A DNA stretch of 7,043 bases, taken from assembly GCA_003510325.1 (NCBI GenBank), contig DONB01000254.1, forward strand, positions 1-7,043. Reading direction: 5' to 3'. The translations under genes and the position numbers were made by a program. The notes under the pieces were generated by a model. It saw only the letters and a list, made by a program, of their open reading frames with translations. It did no database searches and had not been told where the DNA came from. Of this stretch, positions 1 through 4,677 are shown in pieces. Each line of letters starts with the position of its first letter. The first letter of the stretch is position 1. This DNA is from Thiobacillus sp. (GTDB lineage: Bacteria; Pseudomonadota; Gammaproteobacteria; Burkholderiales; Thiobacillaceae).

Positions 1-53
1 TTGCTGATGTCGGCTTCGGCTGCTGCCACGTCGATCAATTCGGATTTGTTCAT
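1..53 (-). CDS. hup: HU-family DNA-binding protein, N-terminal fragment
   Basis: The minus strand encodes MNKSELIDVAAAEADIS before running off the left edge. This is the typical opening of HU-type histone-like proteins (MNKSELID followed by an alanine-rich helix), small basic dimers of about 90 residues that bend and compact DNA. The ATG (complement of 51-53) is preceded by AAGGGA about 5-6 nt upstream, a good ribosome binding site. Only 17 codons are visible, so HU-alpha, HU-beta and IHF-like paralogues cannot be told apart with certainty. The MNKSEL opening favours HU over IHF. Confidence 0.75.
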   Translation of the reverse strand, partial: MNKSELIDVAAAEADIS

Positions 54-204
54 GTGTATCCCTTACGTTGGTTGTGAAAATGAGGTGCCCCAAAAAGCAT
101 TCCAGTGGCATCGGACCATCCGCAAACAGGTGCGGCCAGTTGAACGCCGGATTGATTATCGGCCTACCGGCAAGAATATTAAAGCCCAGATTGCCTGTTT
201 TTTA
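54..204 (-). promoter_or_regulatory. Leader and probable promoter region of the HU gene
   Basis: This 151-bp gap lies downstream of the GST gene and upstream of the HU gene, both on the minus strand. Read on the minus strand it contains GATAAT preceded at 17 nt by TTTAAT, a plausible but weak sigma-70 pair (complement of about 155-185). It would leave a leader of roughly 100 nt before the HU ATG. I see no convincing rho-independent terminator for the GST gene here, only a very short GCC-GGTA-GGC hairpin without a T-run. The promoter is an inference from consensus matching. Confidence 0.3.
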
Positions 205-861
205 TTACCAGGGTTCGTAGCGCTCGATCCGCTCCGTTTCCGCCTCCGCGTCCGCCACCCAGGCCCGCAGGGCCGGAAGCGCCAGAATCGCACCCGCATA
301 GGCCTGCGCCGCCCCCTCCAGCGCCACCCCGTAGGTCTGAAAGCGCAGCACCACCGGCGCATACATCGCATCGGCAATGCCGAAGCGCCCGAACAGGAAA
401 TCGCCGCCCTGGCCAAAGCGGGCGCGGCAATCCGTCCAGATCGCCAGGATGCGCTCGATGTCCGCCAGGCATTCCGGCGTGCGCCCCTTGCCCGGATAGC
501 GGGCGCGAATATTCATCGTCATGTGCTCGCGCAGCGCCCCGAACCCCGCATGCATCTCCGCGCTCACCGAGCGCGCCGCCGCTCGTGCCGCGGCATCGGC
601 CGGCCACAGGCCCTGCTCGGGGAAGCGCTCGGCGAGGGTTTCGCAGATCGCCAGCGAATCCCACACCCGGATGTTGCCATCATGCAACGCCGGCACCTTG
701 CCCGAAGGCGACCACTTCGCCAGTTCCGCTTCCGCCCCGGGCCGGTATAGCGGAATGCGCACCTCCTCGAAGGGAATGCCCGCCTGGCGCAACACCAGCC
801 AGGGCCGCAGCGACCAGGACGAATAGTTCTTGTTGCCGATGACGAGGGTGAGGGGAGACAT
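205..861 (-). CDS. Glutathione S-transferase family protein
   Basis: Predicted cytosolic glutathione S-transferase of 218 residues, a normal length for the family. The N-terminal thioredoxin-like domain (about residues 4-81) opens LTLVIGNKNYSSWSLRPW, with Ser14/Ser15 as candidate glutathione-activating residues. It then shows SPSGKVPAL at 51-59, which carries the family cis-proline (Pro57), and WDSLAI at 67-72, the Glu/Asp-Ser glutathione-contact motif. Residues from about 90 on form the alpha-helical C-terminal domain. I chose the ATG at 859-861 because AAGGA lies 10 nt upstream and the family motif starts right after it; an in-frame GTG at 892-894 would add 11 residues unlike the family. 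It is transcribed away from the divergent small membrane protein gene. The substrate is unknown; a role in detoxification or thiol chemistry is inferred from the family only. Confidence 0.88.
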   Translation of the reverse strand: MSPLTLVIGNKNYSSWSLRPWLVLRQAGIPFEEVRIPLYRPGAEAELAKWSPSGKVPALHDGNIRVWDSLAICETLAERFPEQGLWPADAAARAAARSVSAEMHAGFGALREHMTMNIRARYPGKGRTPECLADIERILAIWTDCRARFGQGGDFLFGRFGIADAMYAPVVLRFQTYGVALEGAAQAYAGAILALPALRAWVADAEAETERIERYEPW

Positions 862-1074
862 GGTGGGCCGATCCTTGGAAACGGGTGCGGACACAAAGTT
901 ACATGAGCGAAGGCAAGGATGGAATGCGGAGGCTGTTCATGCCGCCGGGAGGCCGGAAAATTTTAGAGCCGTCCAAAGAGGGGCATAATTCCACCGCCCC
1001 CTGTCCACTTGCCAATCCGCGACAACAGGGCCGGAGGCTCAATTAATCGATAACAATCATTTCAGGGAGGAAGC
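862..1074. promoter_or_regulatory. Divergent intergenic region with overlapping candidate promoters
   Basis: This 213-bp gap separates the GST gene (minus) from the small membrane protein gene (plus), so it should hold promoters in both directions. For the plus gene, CATAAT at 984-989 lies 17 nt after TTTTAG (961-966). For GST, TAAAAT (complement of 960-965) lies 17 nt after TTATGC on the minus strand. Both have good -10 and poor -35 matches, and they overlap head to head. The plus gene also has a strong Shine-Dalgarno, AGGGAGG at 1064-1070. I see no clear operator palindrome. Promoter assignments come from consensus matching only. Confidence 0.3.
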
Positions 1075-1368
1075 ATGAAGATACAGATTTCACGCTTGTC
1101 GCCGCATCAAAACGGCAAAGTGTTCGGGGTGCTCACCGCGCTCGTCTCGTTGGTTTTCGTGATCCCGATGGCGCTGCTGGTTTCCTTCATGCCGCCGGGC
1201 GTCGATGCCAATGGAAATGTAGTCAACCAGCCATCAGCCGCATTTTTTCTGGTTTTCCCGATTGTGTATCTTGTCATGGGCTACATCATGACCGTGGCAG
1301 GCTGCGCGCTATATAACCTGATGTTCAAGTACCTCGGTGGCATCGAGTACGAATCGCGCGACCAATAG
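1075..1368 (+). CDS. Small conserved membrane protein with two transmembrane helices
   Basis: A 97-residue predicted inner-membrane protein. A short polar N-terminus (KIQISRLSPHQNGK) precedes a first hydrophobic helix at about residues 16-39. A loop with Pro-Gly-Asn (PPGVDANGNVVNQPS) follows, then a second helix at about 56-80 ending in ALYNLMFKYLGGIEYE. The KYLGGIE(Y/I)E ending after the second helix is one I associate with widespread small proteins of unknown function, possibly related to the DUF3566 type; that link is from recall and unverified. The ATG has AGGGAGG 4 nt upstream, suggesting efficient translation. It stands alone, divergent from the GST gene and convergent with truC. No catalytic residues are evident and I do not assign a function. 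Confidence 0.8.
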   Translation: MKIQISRLSPHQNGKVFGVLTALVSLVFVIPMALLVSFMPPGVDANGNVVNQPSAAFFLVFPIVYLVMGYIMTVAGCALYNLMFKYLGGIEYESRDQ

Positions 1369-1459
1369 GCTTGGTGCTTCGTTCGAACAGGGAAGGGGAT
1401 TGCTTGATGAAGGCGTCCGGAAAAGCCGGGCCAGTTCAAGCTGATCCCTTTAGTTGCCG

Positions 1460-2200
1460 TCAGCAGCACACCTCGCCCCACCCCAATCGTCCGATCACCT
1501 CGGCGAAGTCTTCGGCCAATCCGGCCTGCAAGTGCAAAGCCTGTCCGCCGACCGGATGCGCCAGCCGCATTTCGGTAGCCGCCAGGAACAAGCGCGGGTG
1601 GCCGAACAGCGTCTGGAACAGGCGGTTGTGCCGTCCCTTGCCGTGCGTCGCGTCGCCGATGATGGGGTGTGCGATGTGCTTCATGTGACGGCGCAGCTGG
1701 TGCCAGCGGCCGGTCAGCGGTTCCAGCTCGACCAGCGCATAGCGGCTGCTGGGGTAGCGGTCCACCCGATACGGCAATTCCACCGTCGCCAGCCGGCGGT
1801 AGCGGGTGTGCGCGGCCTGTGCGGCGCCACGGGCGGCAATCCCGGCATGCTCGTCCGCCATGCGCTGCAGCGGATGATCGATCTCGCCCGATTCCGGCGG
1901 ATGCCCGCGCACCACCGCAACATAGCGCTTGCTCACCTCGCCGCGTTCGAACTGGCTGCTCAACGTACGCCCGACCTCGCGATCCAGCGCAAACAGCAGC
2001 ACGCCGGACGTCCCCTTGTCGAGTCGATGCACCGGATAAACCGGCTGGCCGATCTGGTCGCGCAGCATCTGCAAGGCAAAACGGGTTTCGTGGCGATCCA
2101 GCACGCTGCGATGCACCAGCAGCCCCGCCGGCTTGTGTATGGCAATCAGGCTGTCGTCGCGGAATAGGATCGGCAGCGATCCGCACGCATCCCCGGACAC
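1460..2200 (-). CDS. truC: tRNA pseudouridine(65) synthase TruC
   Basis: Predicted to isomerise uridine 65 in the acceptor/T-stem region of certain tRNAs to pseudouridine. The 246-residue protein follows the RluA/RluC/RsuA-superfamily layout. It has HKPAGLLVHRS at 22-32, then the catalytic motif HRLDKGTSG at 58-66 with Asp61 as the expected catalytic residue. These are followed by VSKRYVAVVRG at 89-99, VELEPLTGRWHQLRRH at 157-172 and HPIIGD at 178-183. From recall it aligns along its length with E. coli TruC, including the ATVELP and RYxLVELEP segments that set it apart from RluA and RluC. The start is GTG at 2198-2200, with AGGA about 6 nt upstream inside the end of the preceding gene. It begins 1 nt after the stop codon of the Rap1a-like gene, so the two are very likely co-transcribed and translationally coupled. 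The 3' end converges on the small membrane protein gene with no strong terminator between them. Confidence 0.93.
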   Translation of the reverse strand: MSGDACGSLPILFRDDSLIAIHKPAGLLVHRSVLDRHETRFALQMLRDQIGQPVYPVHRLDKGTSGVLLFALDREVGRTLSSQFERGEVSKRYVAVVRGHPPESGEIDHPLQRMADEHAGIAARGAAQAAHTRYRRLATVELPYRVDRYPSSRYALVELEPLTGRWHQLRRHMKHIAHPIIGDATHGKGRHNRLFQTLFGHPRLFLAATEMRLAHPVGGQALHLQAGLAEDFAEVIGRLGWGEVCC

Positions 2201-2201
2201 G

Positions 2202-2579
2202 CTACTTCCTGCCCTTGCACGGAAACCGCGCCGCCAGCGCCTGCTGCATCACCTCGGCGGCCGGCTGGGTCAAGGATTCGGGATGCGCATCGATCCACTC
2301 CACCAGCGCCCCCGGCGCCACGTTCCGGTCGCGGGCATCCAGGCAAAACGCCGCCTTGCCCCTGCCGTAGTGATGCGCCGCGTCGATATAGCCGTCGAGA
2401 TAACTGTGGCACATCACGGAAAGCGTCTTCACCGTATCCGCACTTTTGCACATGCGCAGGATCACGCTGCCGTTCTTGCCGTGAAGCTCGCTGGCCTGGG
2501 CAGGCATGCATAAGAACAGGCCGAGGCATACGGCCAGGTGGGCTGGCAGGAAACGGGATTTGACTGCGGTTGAGCGCAT
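2202..2579 (-). CDS. Secreted four-cysteine protein resembling the Rap1a/Tai immunity family
   Basis: A 125-residue exported protein. The N-terminus has basic residues, a hydrophobic core (about 11-25) and a signal-peptidase-like AQA-S junction near residue 29. The mature part has four cysteines (44, 57, 79, 121), consistent with two disulphides in the periplasm. The pattern CxSYLDGYIDA at 57-67, FCLD at 78-81, then a helix with HPESLTQPAAEVMQQAL and a final RFPC resembles the Rap1a/Tai family. That family was named after type VI secretion immunity proteins of Serratia but is widespread outside such loci. No effector or secretion gene is nearby, so an immunity role is not supported by context. 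The ATG at 2577-2579 has no clear Shine-Dalgarno. The stop codon lies 1 nt before truC, implying a two-gene operon. The family call rests on recalled pattern and is moderately secure; the precise role is unknown. Confidence 0.78.
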   Translation of the reverse strand: MRSTAVKSRFLPAHLAVCLGLFLCMPAQASELHGKNGSVILRMCKSADTVKTLSVMCHSYLDGYIDAAHHYGRGKAAFCLDARDRNVAPGALVEWIDAHPESLTQPAAEVMQQALAARFPCKGRK

Positions 2580-2615
2580 CGCACAGAAGACAAGAAATTC
2601 ATTGGCACTTCGGGA

Positions 2616-2644
2616 AGTGTCGTGGGCCTGGCAGGCTCAGTCAA
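2616..2644 (-). promoter_or_regulatory. Candidate sigma-70 promoter of the Rap1a-like/truC unit
   Basis: On the minus strand TTGACT (complement of 2639-2644) is followed at exactly 17 nt by GACACT (complement of 2616-2621). The -35 box matches 5 of 6 consensus positions and the -10 matches 3 of 6. Transcription would start about 30 nt before the ATG at 2579. It sits just inside the high-GC side of the border with the AT-richer islet. This is inferred from consensus only. Confidence 0.35.
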
Positions 2645-2741
2645 TCCGAAGTTTTGGCTGTAAGAACGCGAAGGCCGATTGTCAGGGCAGATCGTGTCCT
2701 TTGAGTGCAGCCGGTTTTAATCTGAACCCGAACCACTTACC

Positions 2742-3296
2742 CTATGTGGCTATTCTCGTGTCTAGTGGCTTACGCTTTTCTCCATACATTGAGGTGTACT
2801 CGACAACTAGCCCTAGTCGGCTCAATTGCTTATCCAAATCCTTCAGTTCCGCTGTATTCATAAGCGGTAGCTTTAGCGCAAGAATGGTTTCAGAATCGTT
2901 CGCACGCATGACCTCATCCGGACCAAAGAATCGGGTTCTGAGGCTGAGGAAGTTAGGTATAAGTCCTTTAATTAAAGAGTCGGCGTCCTTGCCTGTTGGG
3001 AGTGGTTGTTCCACTCCATCTACGAAGACACTCCACTTATTAAGTATCGCTGGGCCGAGCCCATTATTTCGTAGTTCGACTGAGTAATAGAAAGCGGGCT
3101 CTTGGTAGTTTGTATGTGTTTCGATATGGGTTTGTAGATGAGGCCGCACTGATAAGCGGTTGTGTTCCCGAGTTAACCAAGCTTGGAGTGCCACAACTGC
3201 CGCGGCTGTTAGCGCGATAATGTTCGCTGCGTTGTCGCCTATGAAGTCCCAGGTATTGCACACCCATTCAGCCACCACTAAGAGTTCCTGCGCCAC
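2742..3296 (-). CDS. Orphan membrane-anchored protein of unknown function
   Basis: Up to 184 residues. A short N-terminal stretch precedes one predicted transmembrane helix (about 24-41, NIIALTAAAVVALQAWL), followed by the positively charged HNRLSVRPHL (45-54). The rest is a soluble, probably beta-rich domain (about 55-184) with VELRNNGLGPAILNKW near 73-88. The HNRLSVRP junction after a single helix recurs, from recall, in uncharacterised bacterial proteins; I know no function. GTG at 3294-3296 has GGGAG about 10 nt upstream, while a GTG at 3276-3278 (codon 7) has AGGAA about 6 nt upstream, so the true start may be six codons shorter. Base composition is unlike the neighbours: 167 of 360 bases are G or C over 2761-3120 (46%), against about 70% in flanking genes. 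Together with less GC-biased codons and its isolation, this suggests horizontal acquisition. The reading frame is intact. Confidence 0.72.
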   Translation of the reverse strand: MAQELLVVAEWVCNTWDFIGDNAANIIALTAAAVVALQAWLTREHNRLSVRPHLQTHIETHTNYQEPAFYYSVELRNNGLGPAILNKWSVFVDGVEQPLPTGKDADSLIKGLIPNFLSLRTRFFGPDEVMRANDSETILALKLPLMNTAELKDLDKQLSRLGLVVEYTSMYGEKRKPLDTRIAT

Positions 3297-3372
3297 GGCT
3301 GTTCTTCTCCCATGTCAGTTGTGGGGACTATGGTAACGGACAGGCCGGTAGAGCGATAAGGGTTAGCATCGC

Positions 3373-3433
3373 AAAAAAGCTGAAGGGAATGTCTCGAGCC
3401 ATAAGCGCGAGCCATAAGGGGTCAGTTCAGCTT
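3373..3433 (-). terminator. Weak terminator-like inverted repeat with T6 tail
   Basis: On the minus strand AAGCTGAA (complement of 3426-3433) pairs with TTCAGCTT (complement of 3377-3384), and the right arm runs into six consecutive T (complement of 3373-3378). It lies downstream of the gene ending at 3545 and upstream of the orphan gene, a sensible place for termination. The 41-nt loop is far longer than in typical intrinsic terminators and contains the 13-bp direct repeat, so the call is tentative. Confidence 0.28.
3395..3418. repeat. Tandem direct repeat of CGAGCCATAAG, 13-bp period
   Basis: Two perfect copies of CGAGCCATAAG occur at 3395-3405 and 3408-3418, separated by CG. The second copy runs into GGGGTCAGTTCAG. 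The AAGGGGTCAG string resembles, from recall, repetitive extragenic motifs scattered in proteobacterial genomes near REP-associated transposases, but only a single half is present here. No coding frame explains the repeat. Confidence 0.6.
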
Positions 3434-3467
3434 CGAAATAAATATGAATGCGATCCTTTGACGTGGC

Positions 3468-3487
3468 CTCAGCATCCTGATGCTGAG
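3468..3487. repeat. Perfect 9-bp inverted repeat (hairpin) in non-coding DNA
   Basis: CTCAGCATC at 3468-3476 is the exact reverse complement of GATGCTGAG at 3479-3487, with a 2-nt centre (CT). A realistic RNA hairpin would be 8 bp with a 4-nt loop. On the plus strand it is followed by TTT, on the minus strand by no T-run. It sits 57 nt downstream of the stop of the 3545-3949 gene and could end or protect that transcript, or be a protein-binding or repeat-element palindrome. The palindrome is seen directly; the role is open. Confidence 0.6.
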
Positions 3488-3544
3488 TTTATGGGGGCGG
3501 CATTTGCCAATTCTCGAAGGCATACGCGCTCGCCCAGCCCGTCT

Positions 3545-3949
3545 TCAGGAAAACAGAACCAACTCCCCGTCCCGGTCGTACGCCAGGTAATTGGAGATCG
3601 CGCCGTTCTGGATCGAGTGGATCATTGTTTTCAGGGGCTCCTGCGCGTCTTCGCTGCTCGGCATCACGCCCGCACGCCCTGCCAGGCAGGCGACGAACAC
3701 GATTTTCCAGTCCTGCCCGGTGTGGCGCGATTCCTCGACGAGATCGGAAAAATCGCCCAGCTCATCCAGCGCCTTGTCGGTGCACATCTGGGGGGTCAAT
3801 ACGCCCCCGGTGCCGGCGTGAAAACTTTGCGCCTGGGCTTCGGTATAGCCTTCGGGCATTTCGGGCAGGGTGAAAACGAAAAGCAGCCGTTGCGGTTCGG
3901 GTTGCTGCCTGGCGGCGTTCAGCAGATCTGCGTAATTCGTGATGTTCAT
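3545..3949 (-). CDS. Conserved small cytoplasmic protein of unknown function
   Basis: A 134-residue soluble protein with no signal peptide or membrane segment. Recognisable segments are MNITNYADLLNAARQQPEPQRLLFVF (1-26, given in part), GGVLTPQMCTDKALDEL (48-64), LVEESRHTGQDWKIVFVACL (70-89, given in part) and a C-terminal ISNYLAYDRDGELVLF. From recall, close relatives are common in betaproteobacteria and often carry the database label 'ribonucleotide reductase subunit alpha'. The protein is far too short for that enzyme and lacks its domains, so I do not use the name. The ATG at 3947-3949 has AAGG about 9 nt upstream. High GC and typical codon use place it in the core chromosome, next to but outside the AT-richer islet. 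It is divergent from the lipoprotein gene. The fold and role are unknown. Confidence 0.8.
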   Translation of the reverse strand: MNITNYADLLNAARQQPEPQRLLFVFTLPEMPEGYTEAQAQSFHAGTGGVLTPQMCTDKALDELGDFSDLVEESRHTGQDWKIVFVACLAGRAGVMPSSEDAQEPLKTMIHSIQNGAISNYLAYDRDGELVLFS

Positions 3950-4138
3950 GCGGCTTGACCTTGCGTGTGAAAGACAGGAAATCCAGCGGGCTTGCTGAAA
4001 GTATCACGATCCCGGGCATCCGCATCTCACGCGATATGGGGGGCGTGGATTCGAGGCGCGGATTGTCGGCTAGACTGAAACGCAATCAGGTGCCGCTGGC
4101 CGCTTCATCCCCACCTTTCAATCGCGACGGAGATCATC
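3950..4138. promoter_or_regulatory. Divergent intergenic region upstream of the lipoprotein gene
   Basis: This 189-bp gap lies between the small conserved gene (minus) and the LEA-type lipoprotein gene (plus), so it must hold promoters both ways. The best plus-strand candidate is TAGACT at 4071-4076 in the context TTGTCGGCTAGACT, with no good -35 box at 16-18 nt. It would give a leader of about 55 nt. A ribosome binding site CGGAG lies about 7 nt before the ATG at 4139. I found no convincing minus-strand promoter or operator palindrome. Confidence 0.3.
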
Positions 4139-4624
4139 ATGTCAGTCAGTCGGAACGCGCTGCTCGCACTGCTTGCCCTGGGGGCGCTGCTGTCGGGCGG
4201 CTGCGCCAGCCTGCAGGGCCGCGAACCCATCGAGGTCATCGTTGCGGGCGTCGAGCCGCTTCGGGGGGAGGGGCTCGAGTTGCGCATGCTGGTCAAGCTG
4301 CGAATCCAGAACCCCAACGACGTGCCGCTGGACTACAACGGCGTGTCGGTCCAGATGGATGTGCAGGGCAGACGTTTCGCCACGGGCGTGAGCGACGCGG
4401 CCGGCAGCGTGCCGCGGTTCGGCGAGACCATCGTCAAGGTTCCGGTGAGCATTTCGGTCTTGCGCATCGCGCGCCAGGCCGTCGGCATCATGACCGACGA
4501 ATACCGGGGCAAGCTCGCGTACGAGATGACCGGAAAACTCGCAGGGCCGACGTTCTATGGCGTGCATTTCAAGTCCAACGGGGAATTGAAGCTGCCTGCG
4601 GAACTCTTCGAGCCTGACAGGTAG
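4139..4624 (+). CDS. LEA type 2 (water stress/hypersensitive-like) lipoprotein
   Basis: A 161-residue predicted lipoprotein. The signal peptide (1-21) ends LLSGGC, with Cys22 as the lipidated residue; Ala at +2 predicts sorting to the outer membrane. The mature protein is a single LEA_2/WHy-type beta-sandwich domain (about 29-140). It contains GLELRMLVKLRIQNPNDVPLDYNGV (45-69, given in part), where the IQNPN(D)xPLxY motif is the hallmark of LEA14-like proteins. FGETIVKVPVSIS and the C-terminal YEMTGKL/FKSNGELKLP follow the same family. Bacterial members are small envelope lipoproteins, presumed to interact with lipids or stressed proteins; the exact function is not established. It has its own ribosome binding site (CGGAG) and appears monocistronic, converging on the secretin-domain gene with a 46-nt gap between stop codons. 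Confidence 0.88.
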   Translation: MSVSRNALLALLALGALLSGGCASLQGREPIEVIVAGVEPLRGEGLELRMLVKLRIQNPNDVPLDYNGVSVQMDVQGRRFATGVSDAAGSVPRFGETIVKVPVSISVLRIARQAVGIMTDEYRGKLAYEMTGKLAGPTFYGVHFKSNGELKLPAELFEPDR

Positions 4625-4629
4625 TCGGC

Positions 4630-4677
4630 CGAGTGCCCGCTTCGTGCGGACGCCGGAGCGTTGAAGCGGCTCACTCG
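4630..4677. terminator. Long imperfect hairpin at a convergent gene junction
   Basis: CGAGTGCCCGCTTC at 4630-4643 can pair with GAAGCGGCTCACTCG at 4663-4677. This gives 7 bp (CCGCTTC/GAAGCGG) and 6 bp (CGAGTG/CACTCG) separated by a small asymmetric internal loop (one base on the left arm, two on the right). The apical loop holds a further short GC hairpin. It lies between the two convergent stop codons and overlaps the stop of the minus-strand gene (4671-4673). There is no T-run on either side, so it could be a structural transcript end or a bidirectional, non-classical terminator. The pairing is seen; the function is inferred. Confidence 0.4.

Noticed and set aside
1..750. Plus-strand open frame (249 codons) spanning the left edge
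   Set aside because: It runs opposite the HU start and the GST gene, and its Arg/His-rich sequence is typical of antisense GC-rich frames.
1369..1459. Terminator between the small membrane protein gene and truC
   Set aside because: Only 4-5 bp stems (CCGG-AAAAG-CCGG; GCTGA with TCAGC) are present and there is no T-run, so no call was made for this 91-bp convergent gap.
1281..2186. Minus-strand open frame of 301 codons overlapping truC
   Set aside because: It is out of frame with truC, has Arg/Ala/Gly-rich low-complexity composition and overlaps the plus-strand membrane protein gene. TruC motifs fix the real frame.
1454..2370. Plus-strand open frames of 237 and 233 codons opposite truC and the Rap1a-like gene
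   Set aside because: They are antisense shadows with no recognisable motifs; both minus-strand genes have family motifs and sensible starts.
2506..3087. Plus-strand open frame (193 codons) across the islet border
   Set aside because: It crosses from the Rap1a-like gene into the orphan gene on the opposite strand, has no ribosome site or motifs, and its composition changes abruptly at the border.
3395..3487. Possible CRISPR-like repeats
   Set aside because: There are only two copies of an 11-base unit spaced by 2 nt, with no spacer-sized intervals and no cas genes.
3545..3949. Ribonucleotide reductase alpha subunit
   Set aside because: The protein is 134 residues with no catalytic domain of that enzyme; the name appears to be a propagated label.
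3389..3958. Plus-strand open frame (189 codons) opposite the small conserved gene
   Set aside because: The minus-strand frame has a recognisable conserved family pattern. The plus frame starts within the repeat cluster and shows no domain.
3955..4617. Plus-strand open frame (220 codons) overlapping the lipoprotein gene
   Set aside because: It is shifted relative to the LEA_2 frame, which has a signal peptide, lipobox and domain; the longer frame yields Arg/Gly-rich noise.
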